From Ancylomarina sp963977525 (GTDB taxonomy: Bacteria; Bacteroidota; Bacteroidia; Bacteroidales; Marinifilaceae): 64,000 nt of DNA. The stretch covers positions 1 through 64,000 of the forward strand of contig CAXBPC010000016.1 in NCBI GenBank assembly GCA_963977525.1, read 5' to 3'. Under the pieces are notes generated by a model. That model saw only the letters and a program-made list of their open reading frames with translations, made no database searches and was not told the DNA's origin. Position 1 is the stretch's first letter. The number at the start of each line of letters is the position of its first letter. A program made the translations under genes and the position numbers. Positions 9,307-19,295 of the stretch are shown piece by piece.

Positions 9307-10872
9307 TTACTTTTTCTTTGGGCTCAAAGTTATTAAAGGAATTAACATTTCTTCTATTGAAATGCCTCCATGCTGAAATGTATTTTTATAATACGAGCTG
9401 TAATAATTGTAATTGTTTGGATAAGCCAAGAAATCTTCGCCAGTTGCAAATATGTATGAAGAACTCATATTCATTTGCGGCAAGTGAGCTTCAGAAGGTT
9501 TAGTAACCTCAAATACTTGCTTAGGGTTATAATTCAAATTCTTACCCTGTTTATATCTCAAGTTTGTATTTGTTTGTCTGTCACCAATCACCTTAATTGA
9601 ATTCTGAACACGAATGGCTCCATGATCAGTTGAAATAATCAGTTTAATATTTTGTTCCGATAATTTCTTAATTAGTTCAAGCAATTGAGAATGTTCGAAC
9701 CAAGATGCCGTTAATGATCGATAGGCTGCCTCGTCATTTGCCAATTCGCGAATCATCTCACTTTCGGTACGAGCATGAGAAAGCATATCAACAAAGTTAT
9801 ATACGAAAACATTTAACTGAGAATCCAACATTGTCGACAAATTATCAATGATCTTGGCTCCTGTCTTTTTTGAAGTAACTTTCTCATAATTGAATTTAAC
9901 ATCCTTGAACTTTCGCTTTAGATGTAAGCCAATTAACTCCTCTTCATGTATGTTTTTACTACTATCCTCATCATCATTAATCCATAAATTAGGATATATT
10001 TTCTGAATATCTAATGGCATAAGACCCGAGAACATTGCATTACGAGCATATTGTGTCGCAGTAGGTAGGATGGAGCAATACATATCATCATCCTTCATAA
10101 CAAAATATTCGCTAATAATTGGGTAGATAACTTGCCATTGATCAACACGAAGGTTGTCGATTAAAATAAAGACAACTTTTTCGCCCTTATCAATTAGTGG
10201 AAATACCTTATCCTTGAAAACATTGTGTGAAAAAAGAGGTTTTTCTTTAGAATCCGAATTCAACCAATCTAAATAGTTTTTCTTTATATATCGAGCGAAT
10301 AAATTATTGGCTTCCGTCTTCTGCATCTTAAGAATCTCATCCATGCCTGATTCTTCGATACCGGCAAGCTCAAGCTCCCAAAATACAAGTTTCTTATACA
10401 CCTGCTTCCAATCATCGAAATTCCTACAATCATTTATCTCCATTCCCAATTGAGAGAATCTAGATTGATAGGCAGAAGTGGTTTTCTCTGATACTAATCG
10501 TCGTTTATCTGTGTTTTTTTTGATGCTTAGAAGAATCTGCTTGGGATTTACAGGTTTAATTAGATAATCGCTAATATGGCCTCCAATAGCCTCATCCATG
10601 ATATCTTCTTCTTCACTCTTGGTTATCATGACAATGGGAAGTGTCAAGTCGATTGCCTTTATTTCAGACAAAGCCTCTAAACCTGACATTCCAGGCATAT
10701 TCTCGTCCAATAAAACCAAATCGTAATGGGTGCTGCGAACCATGTCTATTGCCTCAGGAGCATTATTACAGGTTTCAACAATATAATCTTTCCCTTCTAG
10801 GAAAATAATATGTGGTTTTAATAAATCTATCTCATCGTCGACCCAAAGTATCTTAATTGCTTTCACGTACAA
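9307..10872 (-). CDS. porX: T9SS response regulator with PglZ domain, PorX
   Basis: A 521-residue fusion of an N-terminal receiver domain (phosphoacceptor Asp56 in DLVLLDENMPGMSG, switch/lysine in DYLIKPVNP) and a C-terminal PglZ domain of the alkaline phosphatase superfamily. Metal-site motifs are visible as FILIDNLRVDQW, TATQYARNAMF, VDMLSHART and ISTDHGAIRV. This architecture is that of PorX, the regulator needed for type IX secretion in Porphyromonas and Flavobacterium, for which a metal-dependent phosphodiesterase activity has been reported. There is no DNA-binding domain. It lies downstream of sprE/porW and upstream of tsaE. The sensor kinase PorY is not identified here. Confidence 0.93.
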   Translation of the reverse strand: MYVKAIKILWVDDEIDLLKPHIIFLEGKDYIVETCNNAPEAIDMVRSTHYDLVLLDENMPGMSGLEALSEIKAIDLTLPIVMITKSEEEDIMDEAIGGHISDYLIKPVNPKQILLSIKKNTDKRRLVSEKTTSAYQSRFSQLGMEINDCRNFDDWKQVYKKLVFWELELAGIEESGMDEILKMQKTEANNLFARYIKKNYLDWLNSDSKEKPLFSHNVFKDKVFPLIDKGEKVVFILIDNLRVDQWQVIYPIISEYFVMKDDDMYCSILPTATQYARNAMFSGLMPLDIQKIYPNLWINDDEDSSKNIHEEELIGLHLKRKFKDVKFNYEKVTSKKTGAKIIDNLSTMLDSQLNVFVYNFVDMLSHARTESEMIRELANDEAAYRSLTASWFEHSQLLELIKKLSEQNIKLIISTDHGAIRVQNSIKVIGDRQTNTNLRYKQGKNLNYNPKQVFEVTKPSEAHLPQMNMSSSYIFATGEDFLAYPNNYNYYSSYYKNTFQHGGISIEEMLIPLITLSPKKK

Positions 10873-11017
10873 ATCTTTTAATGTTCTACAATTGGTAAAT
10901 CAGTATTACCCTTAGCATCCTACGTAGAAACAAGATTCATATGAAAAGTTTGCTTGTCCTACTCCATTAGTAACGTTCCTACCCTCCAATATATTTCAAC
11001 AAAAACATTAAGAAAGC

Positions 11018-14000
11018 TTAATTTAAATAGCGTTTGCTAAAAAACTTCAGATACTGATCTGTATCGGCTATAGTTTTAAATATTTCTAAATTATCTTTTG
11101 AGATGATAAAATTACGATAGCCTGATTTCTCAACTTCATCGAACAAGTTTCTATTTGAAATAATCGCTCTGAAATACATCATAGCCTGTTTTTTATTTCT
11201 CATGTTGCTTACAACAATCATATTGCGTTCTTGATCAAGTGAAATAAGTTCAGTTTTTAGGGTCTTTGTATTGTATCTTTTTATACCATTTAAAACCGCT
11301 TTTGTGTTAACACCTTCTTTTTTGAAAACGAGGACAAAATCGTGAGCTACATTAGCATTATACAGGTAAGGTCCATTGTCATTTTCGATAACTTTTTTCT
11401 TTTCCTTTTTAACTGCATTCTTAATGTAGTTATCACTAAAGAAAGACAAGTACTTATTCAAACTTCTATTCACAAAGAATTTCATGAAGTTCTTCTCACC
11501 AATAACAAAACTCTCATAGTCTACCTGTGCCAATTGATCAAACACTTTTTTGTCCTTAGTAATTTCATTAAAATAAGCCATCGCTGACGCCTTAGAACCC
11601 AAATTATTCACGATAAGCATATTGTGTGATTCATCATATTGCTCTTTTAGTACTCTAAAGTCCTTATCATGAGTAAACACATCGTTCTTTAATTTAACCA
11701 CATTCATTTTTCGCGAAGGCACCAATAGGATAAAGCGGTGGTTATCTTTAGAATCAACTTCAAAGCCTTGATTATCTGCTTCAGCATCAATCAATTCTCC
11801 TTCTTGCTTAATAATCGGTGCTTTCTTCTGATAATAATGCTTTTTATAAAAACTCAAATACTCATCTATCAGCTCATCCTTCTTCATCGTATCAAAATTT
11901 GATACAGATATCAAGAAATTCTTATATGGTATATTTTCAAGACCTTTATATGCCTTATCTGAAACAATAATTTTATTAAAATAGTTTAAAGCTTCTTCTT
12001 TATTATTAAGACCTTTAACAAGGATAATAACTTCATTCTTATTCAATGATAAACGATCCGTTCTATAGTTTTTTATAAAGGCTGTCCTATTATAGCGATC
12101 AACATTAAACATCGTTCTGTTAGGGTCAACAGCTCTACGTTTAAATAAAAGAACAAAATAATGCTCTTCATTAGGAATATACTTGAAATGTTCAATCTCA
12201 ATTTCAGCGCCTTCGCCATTCTCTATTTCAAGAGCTAACTGATCTTCAATTCTCCAGTTAATTAGCAAACGATTCTGTCTAGCCCTATTCATATCCTCCT
12301 GTGAATATCTAACAGGAACAGATCCTGCATTTAGCGTACTCAAAATCCCACGAGCAACTTCTCCAATTTCAGAACTTGGTTTAGAGTCTATAAGCTCTTG
12401 AAGAACCTTTTTAAAGGTATCAACATCTTGAGTTCGCCCAATAGATAAAGCTCTTAAGAATAAGTAATTTGATTCTAATTTCGATTCTGGATACGTCTTT
12501 AAGCCTTGCTCACAAATACGAATAACCTGTTCGTAATAGAAATTCTGAAAAGTATCATAAGCCGTTAAGTATAAAGCTTCGGCCGCTTTATTTTGAATCT
12601 CTATCTTCGCCCAATAGTTCGGATCTTTTATTGCCTTTGCATAATCTGTATCAGGAAATTCTGTTAAGATCTTATTCTTATAATATTCCGATTTTGAAAT
12701 ATTATTCCCCTGAGTGTATAATGAATAACACTGGTAATATGCCGATAACAGATATGGATTGTTTGGAAAGCGACTAAGCAGCAGCTCCATTGTTTCAATA
12801 GCTTTAAGCCTATCATTCAAACGCTCAGAATAAACAAATGATGCCTCATTAAGAGCCTCCATTATTAGCTCATCCGACTTCTCTTTTAATTCATCAGTTA
12901 ATGGGAGATCTATGAGATAATAAGCCTTGCTCTTTCTATCCCCTTTATCTACTGCAGCTTTATTATCAATAGCCTCATCTTCAGAATCAATTTCTAAGAT
13001 CTCGCCTGTTGAAATTGACTTATTCTTACGTCTCCAATTATCCGAAAATTTACGCCTTCCCCATTTACGTTGGAATTCCGATTTTCCTAAACCAACAGTT
13101 GTTGGATTATAGAAGTACCAATTGCCTTGAGCTTGTGCAGCATTATTGGAACGAAAATCACCAACCATATTATTCTGAGTAAAAAAGGTTTTGTCTGCTC
13201 TATTCTCAGCCTCCTCTAATCTTTTAGCTTCCTCTTTCTCAAGCTCAATATTAATCAAATCAGAAATCAAGAAATTACGCTCTTTCTCACTCATTCCTGC
13301 AACGCTCTGTAAACTATCCTCTCTTTCAATAACATTCAAGTTATTTACAAGCTCTGTTAAATTTCCAACTCTAAAAGAAATATCCTTATAGTTAGGATAA
13401 TTCTGATCAAGATAAACCATTGAACTATCATAACAGATTTGAGCTTTCTTATAGTTCAGATCTGCAAAATAGTTATCACCTAATTTGAAAAATGATACGG
13501 CTTTCTGGTTATCGTTAGCAACACTTTCTTTTGTTGAGTTCCAGTAGTTTTCAATCGCAGCGTTTTTATCACCGTCAATCATATCCATCTCAGCTAAAGC
13601 GAAATAAATTTGATCTCTATAATCTGCATTTTTTTGATCCTTAAGCATTTTACTTAACTGCTTGCGAATTTCAAAACCTTCCCCAGATCCTGAATAGGTT
13701 AGTGCCTGAGAGATTTTGGCATTAAATGCCATTTCGTAAGTTGAATGCAGTTTAATTAAACTAAGAAAAGCATCAGAGGCTTTACCAGCTTGATCTAACT
13801 CAAGATAAAGTTGCCCTAGAATGTAGTAGTACTTCGCTTTTACACTCTTAGTGGTTTGAAGCTGAATTGCAGTTTGAAGATTTGATATTGCAGATTGATA
13901 GTCTTTCTCTCGAACGTTGATATCTGCAAGAAGAGCAGCGATTTCGAGCCTAGTTTTCTTAGAGAGTTTCGGTAAGGCACTTGCTTCTTCTAATAGAACA

Positions 14001-14569
14001 ATGGCTCCAGAATAGTTTTCTTGATCTATATAGCATCTCGCCAATTCAATTTGAAATTCATGTTTCATCTCTGATTTAGGAAAATCCTTTAGACCTTGCT
14101 CCAAAGCTTTCTCTGCAATTCTATAATCTTCCTTATAAAACTGAGCTCTTCCAAGTAGCAAGTAACAATCTTCTATCCAACTATTAAATTCCTTCTTTTT
14201 ACGAAATTCCTTATACTTATCAGATTGTTTTACCTTTTTTCGTTTTGGCTTTCTTGTAATCGAATGTAACTTTATCGCTTTAGTTGCTTTATCTATCGCA
14301 TTATCTATATCTCCTGCAGCCAATACACGTGCACTAGCATCTTGATAATCAAATACAGGTAGAATAGTGGTATAATTGTATTCTATCCCCTCTTCAATCT
14401 TCTTTTTCGCAGCTTTTAAACTTTCTTTACCGTTGAAGTAAACGTTATAATGAGTCGTGAGAGCGTGATACTGACGACTCACAAATGTGTTTTTTTGATT
14501 AGAACAAGCTATTGAGAAGAAAACAATAGACAGGATCAAAATTGCAATATTTAATCTTCTTTTATTCAA
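11018..14569 (-). CDS. sprE: T9SS/gliding TPR lipoprotein SprE/PorW
   Basis: A 1183-residue lipoprotein: an N-terminal signal with lipobox FSIACS, then the family hallmark HALTTHYNVYFNGKESLKAA. Residues about 115-420 are TPR repeats, with a low-complexity acidic linker and a second TPR region (about 580-780). The C-terminal third (about 801-1183) holds three tandem repeats of roughly 110 residues. SprE/PorW proteins are outer-membrane lipoproteins needed for T9SS function. I take the member role from the N-terminal motif, the size and the adjacent porX. It is longer than the Flavobacterium SprE I remember (under 900 residues). Confidence 0.88.
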   Translation of the reverse strand: MNKRRLNIAILILSIVFFSIACSNQKNTFVSRQYHALTTHYNVYFNGKESLKAAKKKIEEGIEYNYTTILPVFDYQDASARVLAAGDIDNAIDKATKAIKLHSITRKPKRKKVKQSDKYKEFRKKKEFNSWIEDCYLLLGRAQFYKEDYRIAEKALEQGLKDFPKSEMKHEFQIELARCYIDQENYSGAIVLLEEASALPKLSKKTRLEIAALLADINVREKDYQSAISNLQTAIQLQTTKSVKAKYYYILGQLYLELDQAGKASDAFLSLIKLHSTYEMAFNAKISQALTYSGSGEGFEIRKQLSKMLKDQKNADYRDQIYFALAEMDMIDGDKNAAIENYWNSTKESVANDNQKAVSFFKLGDNYFADLNYKKAQICYDSSMVYLDQNYPNYKDISFRVGNLTELVNNLNVIEREDSLQSVAGMSEKERNFLISDLINIELEKEEAKRLEEAENRADKTFFTQNNMVGDFRSNNAAQAQGNWYFYNPTTVGLGKSEFQRKWGRRKFSDNWRRKNKSISTGEILEIDSEDEAIDNKAAVDKGDRKSKAYYLIDLPLTDELKEKSDELIMEALNEASFVYSERLNDRLKAIETMELLLSRFPNNPYLLSAYYQCYSLYTQGNNISKSEYYKNKILTEFPDTDYAKAIKDPNYWAKIEIQNKAAEALYLTAYDTFQNFYYEQVIRICEQGLKTYPESKLESNYLFLRALSIGRTQDVDTFKKVLQELIDSKPSSEIGEVARGILSTLNAGSVPVRYSQEDMNRARQNRLLINWRIEDQLALEIENGEGAEIEIEHFKYIPNEEHYFVLLFKRRAVDPNRTMFNVDRYNRTAFIKNYRTDRLSLNKNEVIILVKGLNNKEEALNYFNKIIVSDKAYKGLENIPYKNFLISVSNFDTMKKDELIDEYLSFYKKHYYQKKAPIIKQEGELIDAEADNQGFEVDSKDNHRFILLVPSRKMNVVKLKNDVFTHDKDFRVLKEQYDESHNMLIVNNLGSKASAMAYFNEITKDKKVFDQLAQVDYESFVIGEKNFMKFFVNRSLNKYLSFFSDNYIKNAVKKEKKKVIENDNGPYLYNANVAHDFVLVFKKEGVNTKAVLNGIKRYNTKTLKTELISLDQERNMIVVSNMRNKKQAMMYFRAIISNRNLFDEVEKSGYRNFIISKDNLEIFKTIADTDQYLKFFSKRYLN

Positions 14570-14757
14570 AGCAAATCAATTTTATTGGAAATACTTGAGA
14601 CACAATTGTCTCAATGTTCAATTTGAAAATACGAAACAATATACAAATAGATTAGTTGGCTATCAGCCTTAATAACTAATTTTTATATTAACTTAAATTT
14701 ATTCAACATCACCAAATCCTTTACGTTTCAATAATCTAGATCACTCAATGAAAAACT

Positions 14758-15513
14758 CTAGACTAAGACTTTAAGTTTACTATCTGCTTGTAAGCAAAAA
14801 TTATCGTAATCAAGATTTGTGATCAAGTTAACACCGGGCTTTTTACCAATTTCAAAACTGCCTAAATGATCAAAACCTAAAGCGACTGCACCATTAATAC
14901 TCGCCCACTTAATCAGTTGCTCCAAGTTCAAATTTGGATTGAGATTTTGTAAAAACTTAAGCTCATCGAAAACCGACAATTTTAGATGACTAGATAAACT
15001 ACCCGTACCAATACAAAACGCTTTATTTAAAAAAATATTATTATTATTAAAGAGTCGTCCTAATGTTGAGTTTGGAAAATCAGTCTCCAACTCTTCAGGA
15101 TAATGATTAGAGATATCTCTTATATCTTTAAAACTAATTTTTGAATTCGCTTTGAGAACTTCACTTTGTCTTGTTGGGAAGAAATCTGCAGCCCCTTTAC
15201 TACCAAAAGCCTCTAGGTGATTTATCGCTTTTTGAATAGATTGAATATCTCCACTTTCACCAAGTTCTAATCCCGATAAATCGTTAGAATCAATCTGTGA
15301 AGCAGTCATATTAGGCCATGATAAAAAAGTAAAGACATCTACAAATCCTGGGACAAGAACACCGCTATAATACTCTAAATCTTGAATTTCCTTAACCGAT
15401 CCCTTTCTATCGATAATATCCGCAACAGAATTATCATCGTTTAAGATCAAGATTCCATTTTTCAAAGGAACTCCTGCATTGCTAATAATATAACTTGCAG
15501 ATATTTTTCTCAT
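14758..15513 (-). CDS. Degenerate amidohydrolase-like protein, probably not a metal enzyme
   Basis: A 251-residue relative of the Bacteroidota amidohydrolases of about 380 residues that sit beside DUF4296 genes. The N-terminal beta-sandwich (MRKISASYIISNAGVPLKNG) and the C-terminal part (LEQLIKWASINGAVALGF, GKKPGVNLI) are kept. In the usual GFxxxHxH metal site both histidines are phenylalanines here (PGFVDVFTFLSW). The catalytic Asp expected in CIGTDS is a glycine (CIGTGSLSS). About 130 residues from the middle of the barrel are missing, yet the frame is intact. I infer a pseudoenzyme or an early-stage decaying gene. Its start overlaps the DUF4296 stop by 4 bp, so translation is coupled. Confidence 0.75.
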   Translation of the reverse strand: MRKISASYIISNAGVPLKNGILILNDDNSVADIIDRKGSVKEIQDLEYYSGVLVPGFVDVFTFLSWPNMTASQIDSNDLSGLELGESGDIQSIQKAINHLEAFGSKGAADFFPTRQSEVLKANSKISFKDIRDISNHYPEELETDFPNSTLGRLFNNNNIFLNKAFCIGTGSLSSHLKLSVFDELKFLQNLNPNLNLEQLIKWASINGAVALGFDHLGSFEIGKKPGVNLITNLDYDNFCLQADSKLKVLV

Positions 15514-16388
15514 CTTTTCCTAGGATCATCAACGTCTCTCAATCTTTCAGGTCTTTCAAGTTCCTCATATCTATCAAACCCACCTCTCCTTAGTCGTTCA
15601 AATTTTACGAGAGAATCTAAGCCTATGGAATCACGTTTAATCTGAGGATTAAAGATCATGATATTTCTAATATCAATATGTTGTGTAAAATTACTATCAA
15701 CATTACTCCAAGAAATAACATCTCCTCTTAACTCCTTAAAAGTCGAGTCTGAGTATTCCAATTGAGTTTCGTAACTCACAAAATCGTCTGAATAATTAAT
15801 AGGGATAGAGTCAAAGTAAATTCGTTCAGCTTTCTTTAAAGAATCTTCCTTCCAGAAATAAGCATTTAAAATTGGCTTTCTACTCCTATCATCTTTGAAT
15901 CGTTTAATTTTAGCTCGAACTGTATAAATTCCCATTTCAGTAACAGGAATAGAGAAACTCAAATCTTCATGTCGCCCACGAGCTAAGAATATTCGTCTTC
16001 TCCCTTTCCAAAGATTCACGGTATCACGAACTACTAAAGAATCCTTTAATGCAATTCGAAACTGTGTGTCCATCCTGTTTAAAGAATCAATAACTTTCTC
16101 GTACATCTTCTCATACAAAGAAGAATTTTGAGTGTAAAAAATCACACAAGAATCAAATTGTTGTGGCGTGACATTATACTTTTCATAAATAGAATTATAA
16201 TAAAAACTAGGACGATACACCTTGCCACGACTAACAATATTTTTTGAAGTTAGAACACCATCAGTTAAATGAATATCGAAAATAATTCGAGTAAAATCAT
16301 CCATTGAAAGATATGTTTTTTCTTCTTTTTTAGAACAAGAGAATAATAGTAATGTTGCTAAAAACAGAAATACAAATTGTTTATTCAT
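15510..16388 (-). CDS. DUF4296 lipoprotein
   Basis: A 292-residue lipoprotein with signal and lipobox LLLFSCS. The first half is the DUF4296 domain (YLSMDDFTRIIFDIHLTDGV, SIYEKYNVTPQQFDSCVIFY), a Bacteroidota-specific family of unknown function. The C-terminal half looks like an extracytoplasmic beta-sandwich and ends in an arginine-rich tail. The gene overlaps the amidohydrolase-like gene by 4 bp (ATGA). The two families are usually neighbours, so a joint role is likely but not known. Confidence 0.85.
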   Translation of the reverse strand: MNKQFVFLFLATLLLFSCSKKEEKTYLSMDDFTRIIFDIHLTDGVLTSKNIVSRGKVYRPSFYYNSIYEKYNVTPQQFDSCVIFYTQNSSLYEKMYEKVIDSLNRMDTQFRIALKDSLVVRDTVNLWKGRRRIFLARGRHEDLSFSIPVTEMGIYTVRAKIKRFKDDRSRKPILNAYFWKEDSLKKAERIYFDSIPINYSDDFVSYETQLEYSDSTFKELRGDVISWSNVDSNFTQHIDIRNIMIFNPQIKRDSIGLDSLVKFERLRRGGFDRYEELERPERLRDVDDPRKR

Positions 16389-16493
16389 AATATATCGGTG
16401 ATGAATTTATCTCTGACAAAGATAAAAAATCAGATCATAGAAACTTGTTTAAAATACTTAAATCGAAGCAATTCTGTTCGGTTAAAGAGCAGA

Positions 16494-17246
16494 TTAAAGT
16501 TCCTTCTTAATTTTCTTAAAGAGATTGGAAGCGAAAACGAAGTTATTTAAAGATTGATTTTCGGTATCAAAAATTTCATCACTTGATCCTTCCCAGGCTT
16601 TGACCCCTTTATTTATAAAAAGAATCTTTTCACCTATTTCCATAACCGAATTCATATCGTGAGTATTAATGATAGTAGTCATTTCGAACTCTTTCGTAAT
16701 TTCTTGAATTAGCTTATCTATGACGATAGCTGTAACAGGATCGAGGCCAGAGTTGGGCTCATCACAAAACAAATAACTTGGGTTAAGGGCAATAGCTCTA
16801 GCAATTGCAACACGTTTCTGCATTCCACCACTGATTTCAGCAGGAAATAGTTTGTGAGCCTTTTTGATATCAACACGATCCAAACAGAATTTGACACGTG
16901 CTCTTTTGTCATCTTCATTCAAATCTGAGAACATGTCTAGGGGAAAGCGAACATTCTCCTCAACTGACAATGAATCAAAAAGTGCTCCGCCTTGAAATAC
17001 CATTCCCATTTCCTTGCGAATCGACTTCTTTTCATTGAAATTCATTTCAGTGAAATCACTATCGCCATAATAAATATGACCATTGTCAATCTCATGCAGA
17101 CCAATAATAGATTTTAAAAGAACAGTTTTTCCAGAACCACTCTGCCCAATAATCAAATTAGTTTTACCAGCCTCAAATTGAATCGATATATCATTCAATA
17201 CATCCAAGTCACCAAAGGATTTATTGACATTCTTCAGTTCTATCAT
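16494..17246 (-). CDS. MlaF-like ABC transporter ATP-binding protein
   Basis: A 250-residue ATPase. It has the Walker A motif IGQSGSGKTVLLKSIIG (residues about 33-49), Q-loop MGMVFQGGALFDSL, signature EISGGMQKRVAIARA, Walker B YLFCDEPNSGLDP and switch histidine NTHDM. These are the hallmarks of the MlaF/TTG2A family, which powers lipid traffic between the two membranes. Its start overlaps the stop of the permease gene by 4 bp. The MCE-domain partner (MlaD) that normally completes the complex is not in this operon. Confidence 0.92.
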   Translation of the reverse strand: MIELKNVNKSFGDLDVLNDISIQFEAGKTNLIIGQSGSGKTVLLKSIIGLHEIDNGHIYYGDSDFTEMNFNEKKSIRKEMGMVFQGGALFDSLSVEENVRFPLDMFSDLNEDDKRARVKFCLDRVDIKKAHKLFPAEISGGMQKRVAIARAIALNPSYLFCDEPNSGLDPVTAIVIDKLIQEITKEFEMTTIINTHDMNSVMEIGEKILFINKGVKAWEGSSDEIFDTENQSLNNFVFASNLFKKIKKEL

Positions 17247-17983
17247 TTCAATAAAAGTTGAGTAAGAATCAAATTAGCTAGCAAAATTAAAATACTACTA
17301 TTTACAACTGCCTTGGTACTAGCCTTACCAACTTCCAAAGCTCCACCAGACACATAATAGCCATAAAAAGAAGGAATAGAAGTAATAATAAAAGCAAAAA
17401 CCAATGTCTTAATTAAAGAGTACGTTATGTAATAAGGGATAAGGCCGAATTGTACGCCATACAAAAAATCCGAAATGCTTACGGCATCAGCCATATAACT
17501 GGCTAACAACCCCCCTGCAATACCGACAAAAACACTTAGCACATACAGAAAAGGATTGATAAAAACAGCAGCTATAATTTTAGGAAAAACAAGATAACTG
17601 GCTGAATTAACTCCCATTATTTCTAGAGCATCAATCTGCTCCGTCACACGCATAGAACCAATTTCAGATGCAATATTTGATCCAACTTTCCCAGCTAATA
17701 TTAAGCCCACAATTGTAGATGAGAATTCAAGTATCATCGATTCACGTGTTGTATACCCAACTAAATAGTCAGGAAGCAAAGGATTAACAAGATTATATGC
17801 TGTTTGTAGACTGATAACTGCTCCCATAAAAACAGAGATAATAACAACAATCCCAACAGAATTAACACCTAACTTGTATATTTCCTTGATAATCTGCGCA
17901 AAAAACACACGCCCTCTTTCTGGTTTAGAGAATACTCTATTCAGAAAAAGTACATATTGTCCTATGTTTTCAATAAAACTCAT
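17243..17983 (-). CDS. MlaE-family ABC transporter permease
   Basis: A 246-residue permease of the MlaE/YrbE family with about five hydrophobic segments. The typical VFMGAVISLQTAYNL, GLILAGKVGSNIASEIGSMR and TEQIDALEIMGVN stretches are all present. It pairs with the overlapping ATPase gene to form a phospholipid transporter of the inner membrane. The gene heads the operon and is divergent from manC across 177 bp. Confidence 0.93.
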   Translation of the reverse strand: MSFIENIGQYVLFLNRVFSKPERGRVFFAQIIKEIYKLGVNSVGIVVIISVFMGAVISLQTAYNLVNPLLPDYLVGYTTRESMILEFSSTIVGLILAGKVGSNIASEIGSMRVTEQIDALEIMGVNSASYLVFPKIIAAVFINPFLYVLSVFVGIAGGLLASYMADAVSISDFLYGVQFGLIPYYITYSLIKTLVFAFIITSIPSFYGYYVSGGALEVGKASTKAVVNSSILILLANLILTQLLLK

Positions 17984-18077
17984 AAGGTTTACATTTTATG
18001 ATAAAAGTAATAAATATCCCTCAAATACAATGTAGAATCATAAAAAGCCGAACACAAGTAAAACATTCAAATCTTTG

Positions 18078-18108
18078 TTTGAAATCTATAATTGATTGAG
18101 TAATTTTA
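18078..18108 (+). promoter_or_regulatory. Bacteroidota-type promoter for manC
   Basis: TTTG at 18078-18081, a 19-nt spacer, then TAATTTTA at 18101-18108. This fits the TTTG-N19-TAnnTTTG consensus except for the last base and leaves a leader of about 45 nt before the manC start. Confidence 0.5.
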
Positions 18109-18160
18109 TAGAAAGCAATTATGATTGAATATCCTTGCTTAGATATCTAAAAACACTACA

Positions 18161-19243
18161 ATGAATTCAAATAATTATTGTGTCATTATGGCTGGTGGAG
18201 TCGGTTCTCGATTTTGGCCGCTAAGTAAGCAAAAAAGTCCGAAACAATTTCTTGATATTCTTGGTACTGGAAAGACCATGATTCAAATGGCTTTTGATAG
18301 ATTCAGCTCTATCTGCCCTGCCGAAAACTACTATATCGTAACCAATGAGCAATACAAAGATTTAGTTCTAGAGCAGCTTCCTCAACTTAAGTCCGAGCAG
18401 ATTTTACTAGAACCAATCATGCGAAATACAGCTCCATGTATTGCATACGCAAATTTTAAAATAAGACAACGAAATAAAGATGCACATATCATTGTATCAC
18501 CAGCTGACCATTTGATAACGAATGAGACTGAATTTATAAATGTTTTAGAGAAAGGATTAGATTACATAAATAATACTGACAAGCTTCTTACACTTGGTTT
18601 AAAACCTAATCGACCAGAAACAGGATACGGCTATATTCAGGTTGAGAATAATAAGGCAGACCTAGGCATTTCTAAAGTTAAAACCTTCACTGAAAAACCA
18701 AACTTAGATTTAGCAAAAACATTTGTAAAATCAGGGGATTTCTTCTGGAATTCAGGTATTTTCATTTGGTCATTATCCGCTATCGACAAAGCTTTTAAGA
18801 CTTTTCTACCTGATGTTGATAATCTTTTTGCACAAGGAGAAGGTATTTCAAATGAAGTTTCAGAGAAAGAATTCATCGATAAAATATACCCTAAATGCCA
18901 AAATATATCTATTGATTATGGTATTCTAGAGAAATCGGATCAAGTCTTCGTATTCTGCGCTGATTTTGGATGGTCTGACTTGGGTACTTGGGGATCATTG
19001 TATGATAGATCAGGAAAAGATAAAGTGGGGAATGCGATTCAAGGTGATAATGTGATGCTTTACGATTCTGAAAACTGTTTAATAAATGTTCCTAGTGAGA
19101 AATTAGTTGTTGTGCAGGGAATGAACAACTATATTATTGTGGATAGTAAAGACACTTTACTCATCTGTAAAAAGGAAAATGAACAAGACATTAAAACTTT
19201 CTTAGGAGATATTAAGATCTCAAAGAAGAAGAAATTTATCTAA
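18161..19243 (+). CDS. manC: Mannose-1-phosphate guanylyltransferase
   Basis: Makes GDP-mannose from mannose-1-phosphate and GTP for surface glycans. At 360 residues it is a short form with only the nucleotidyltransferase part and no phosphomannose-isomerase fusion. The N-terminal signature is MAGGVGSRFWPLSKQKSPKQ. Further motifs are IVSPADHLI, PETGYGYIQ, TFTEKPNLDLA, FFWNSGIFIWS and SIDYGILEKS. It stands alone between a divergent transporter operon and the convergent gldN, with a bidirectional terminator after it. The symbol is used in the family sense. Confidence 0.93.
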   Translation: MNSNNYCVIMAGGVGSRFWPLSKQKSPKQFLDILGTGKTMIQMAFDRFSSICPAENYYIVTNEQYKDLVLEQLPQLKSEQILLEPIMRNTAPCIAYANFKIRQRNKDAHIIVSPADHLITNETEFINVLEKGLDYINNTDKLLTLGLKPNRPETGYGYIQVENNKADLGISKVKTFTEKPNLDLAKTFVKSGDFFWNSGIFIWSLSAIDKAFKTFLPDVDNLFAQGEGISNEVSEKEFIDKIYPKCQNISIDYGILEKSDQVFVFCADFGWSDLGTWGSLYDRSGKDKVGNAIQGDNVMLYDSENCLINVPSEKLVVVQGMNNYIIVDSKDTLLICKKENEQDIKTFLGDIKISKKKKFI

Positions 19244-19245
19244 TA

Positions 19246-19276
19246 AAAAAAGGAGCCTTAAAGGCTCCTTTTTTTT
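19246..19276. terminator. Bidirectional terminator between manC and gldN
   Basis: The perfect inverted repeat AAAAGGAGCCTT / AAGGCTCCTTTT is flanked by an A-run and a T-run, so it can act in both directions. It lies just after the manC stop and about 20 bp beyond the gldN stop. Confidence 0.9.
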
Positions 19277-19295
19277 ATAATACGTCTATAATATT

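Noticed and set aside
9307..10872. PglZ domain as part of a BREX or Pgl phage-defence system
   Set aside because: The fused receiver domain and the neighbouring sprE/porW identify PorX of the type IX secretion system, and no other BREX or Pgl gene is nearby.
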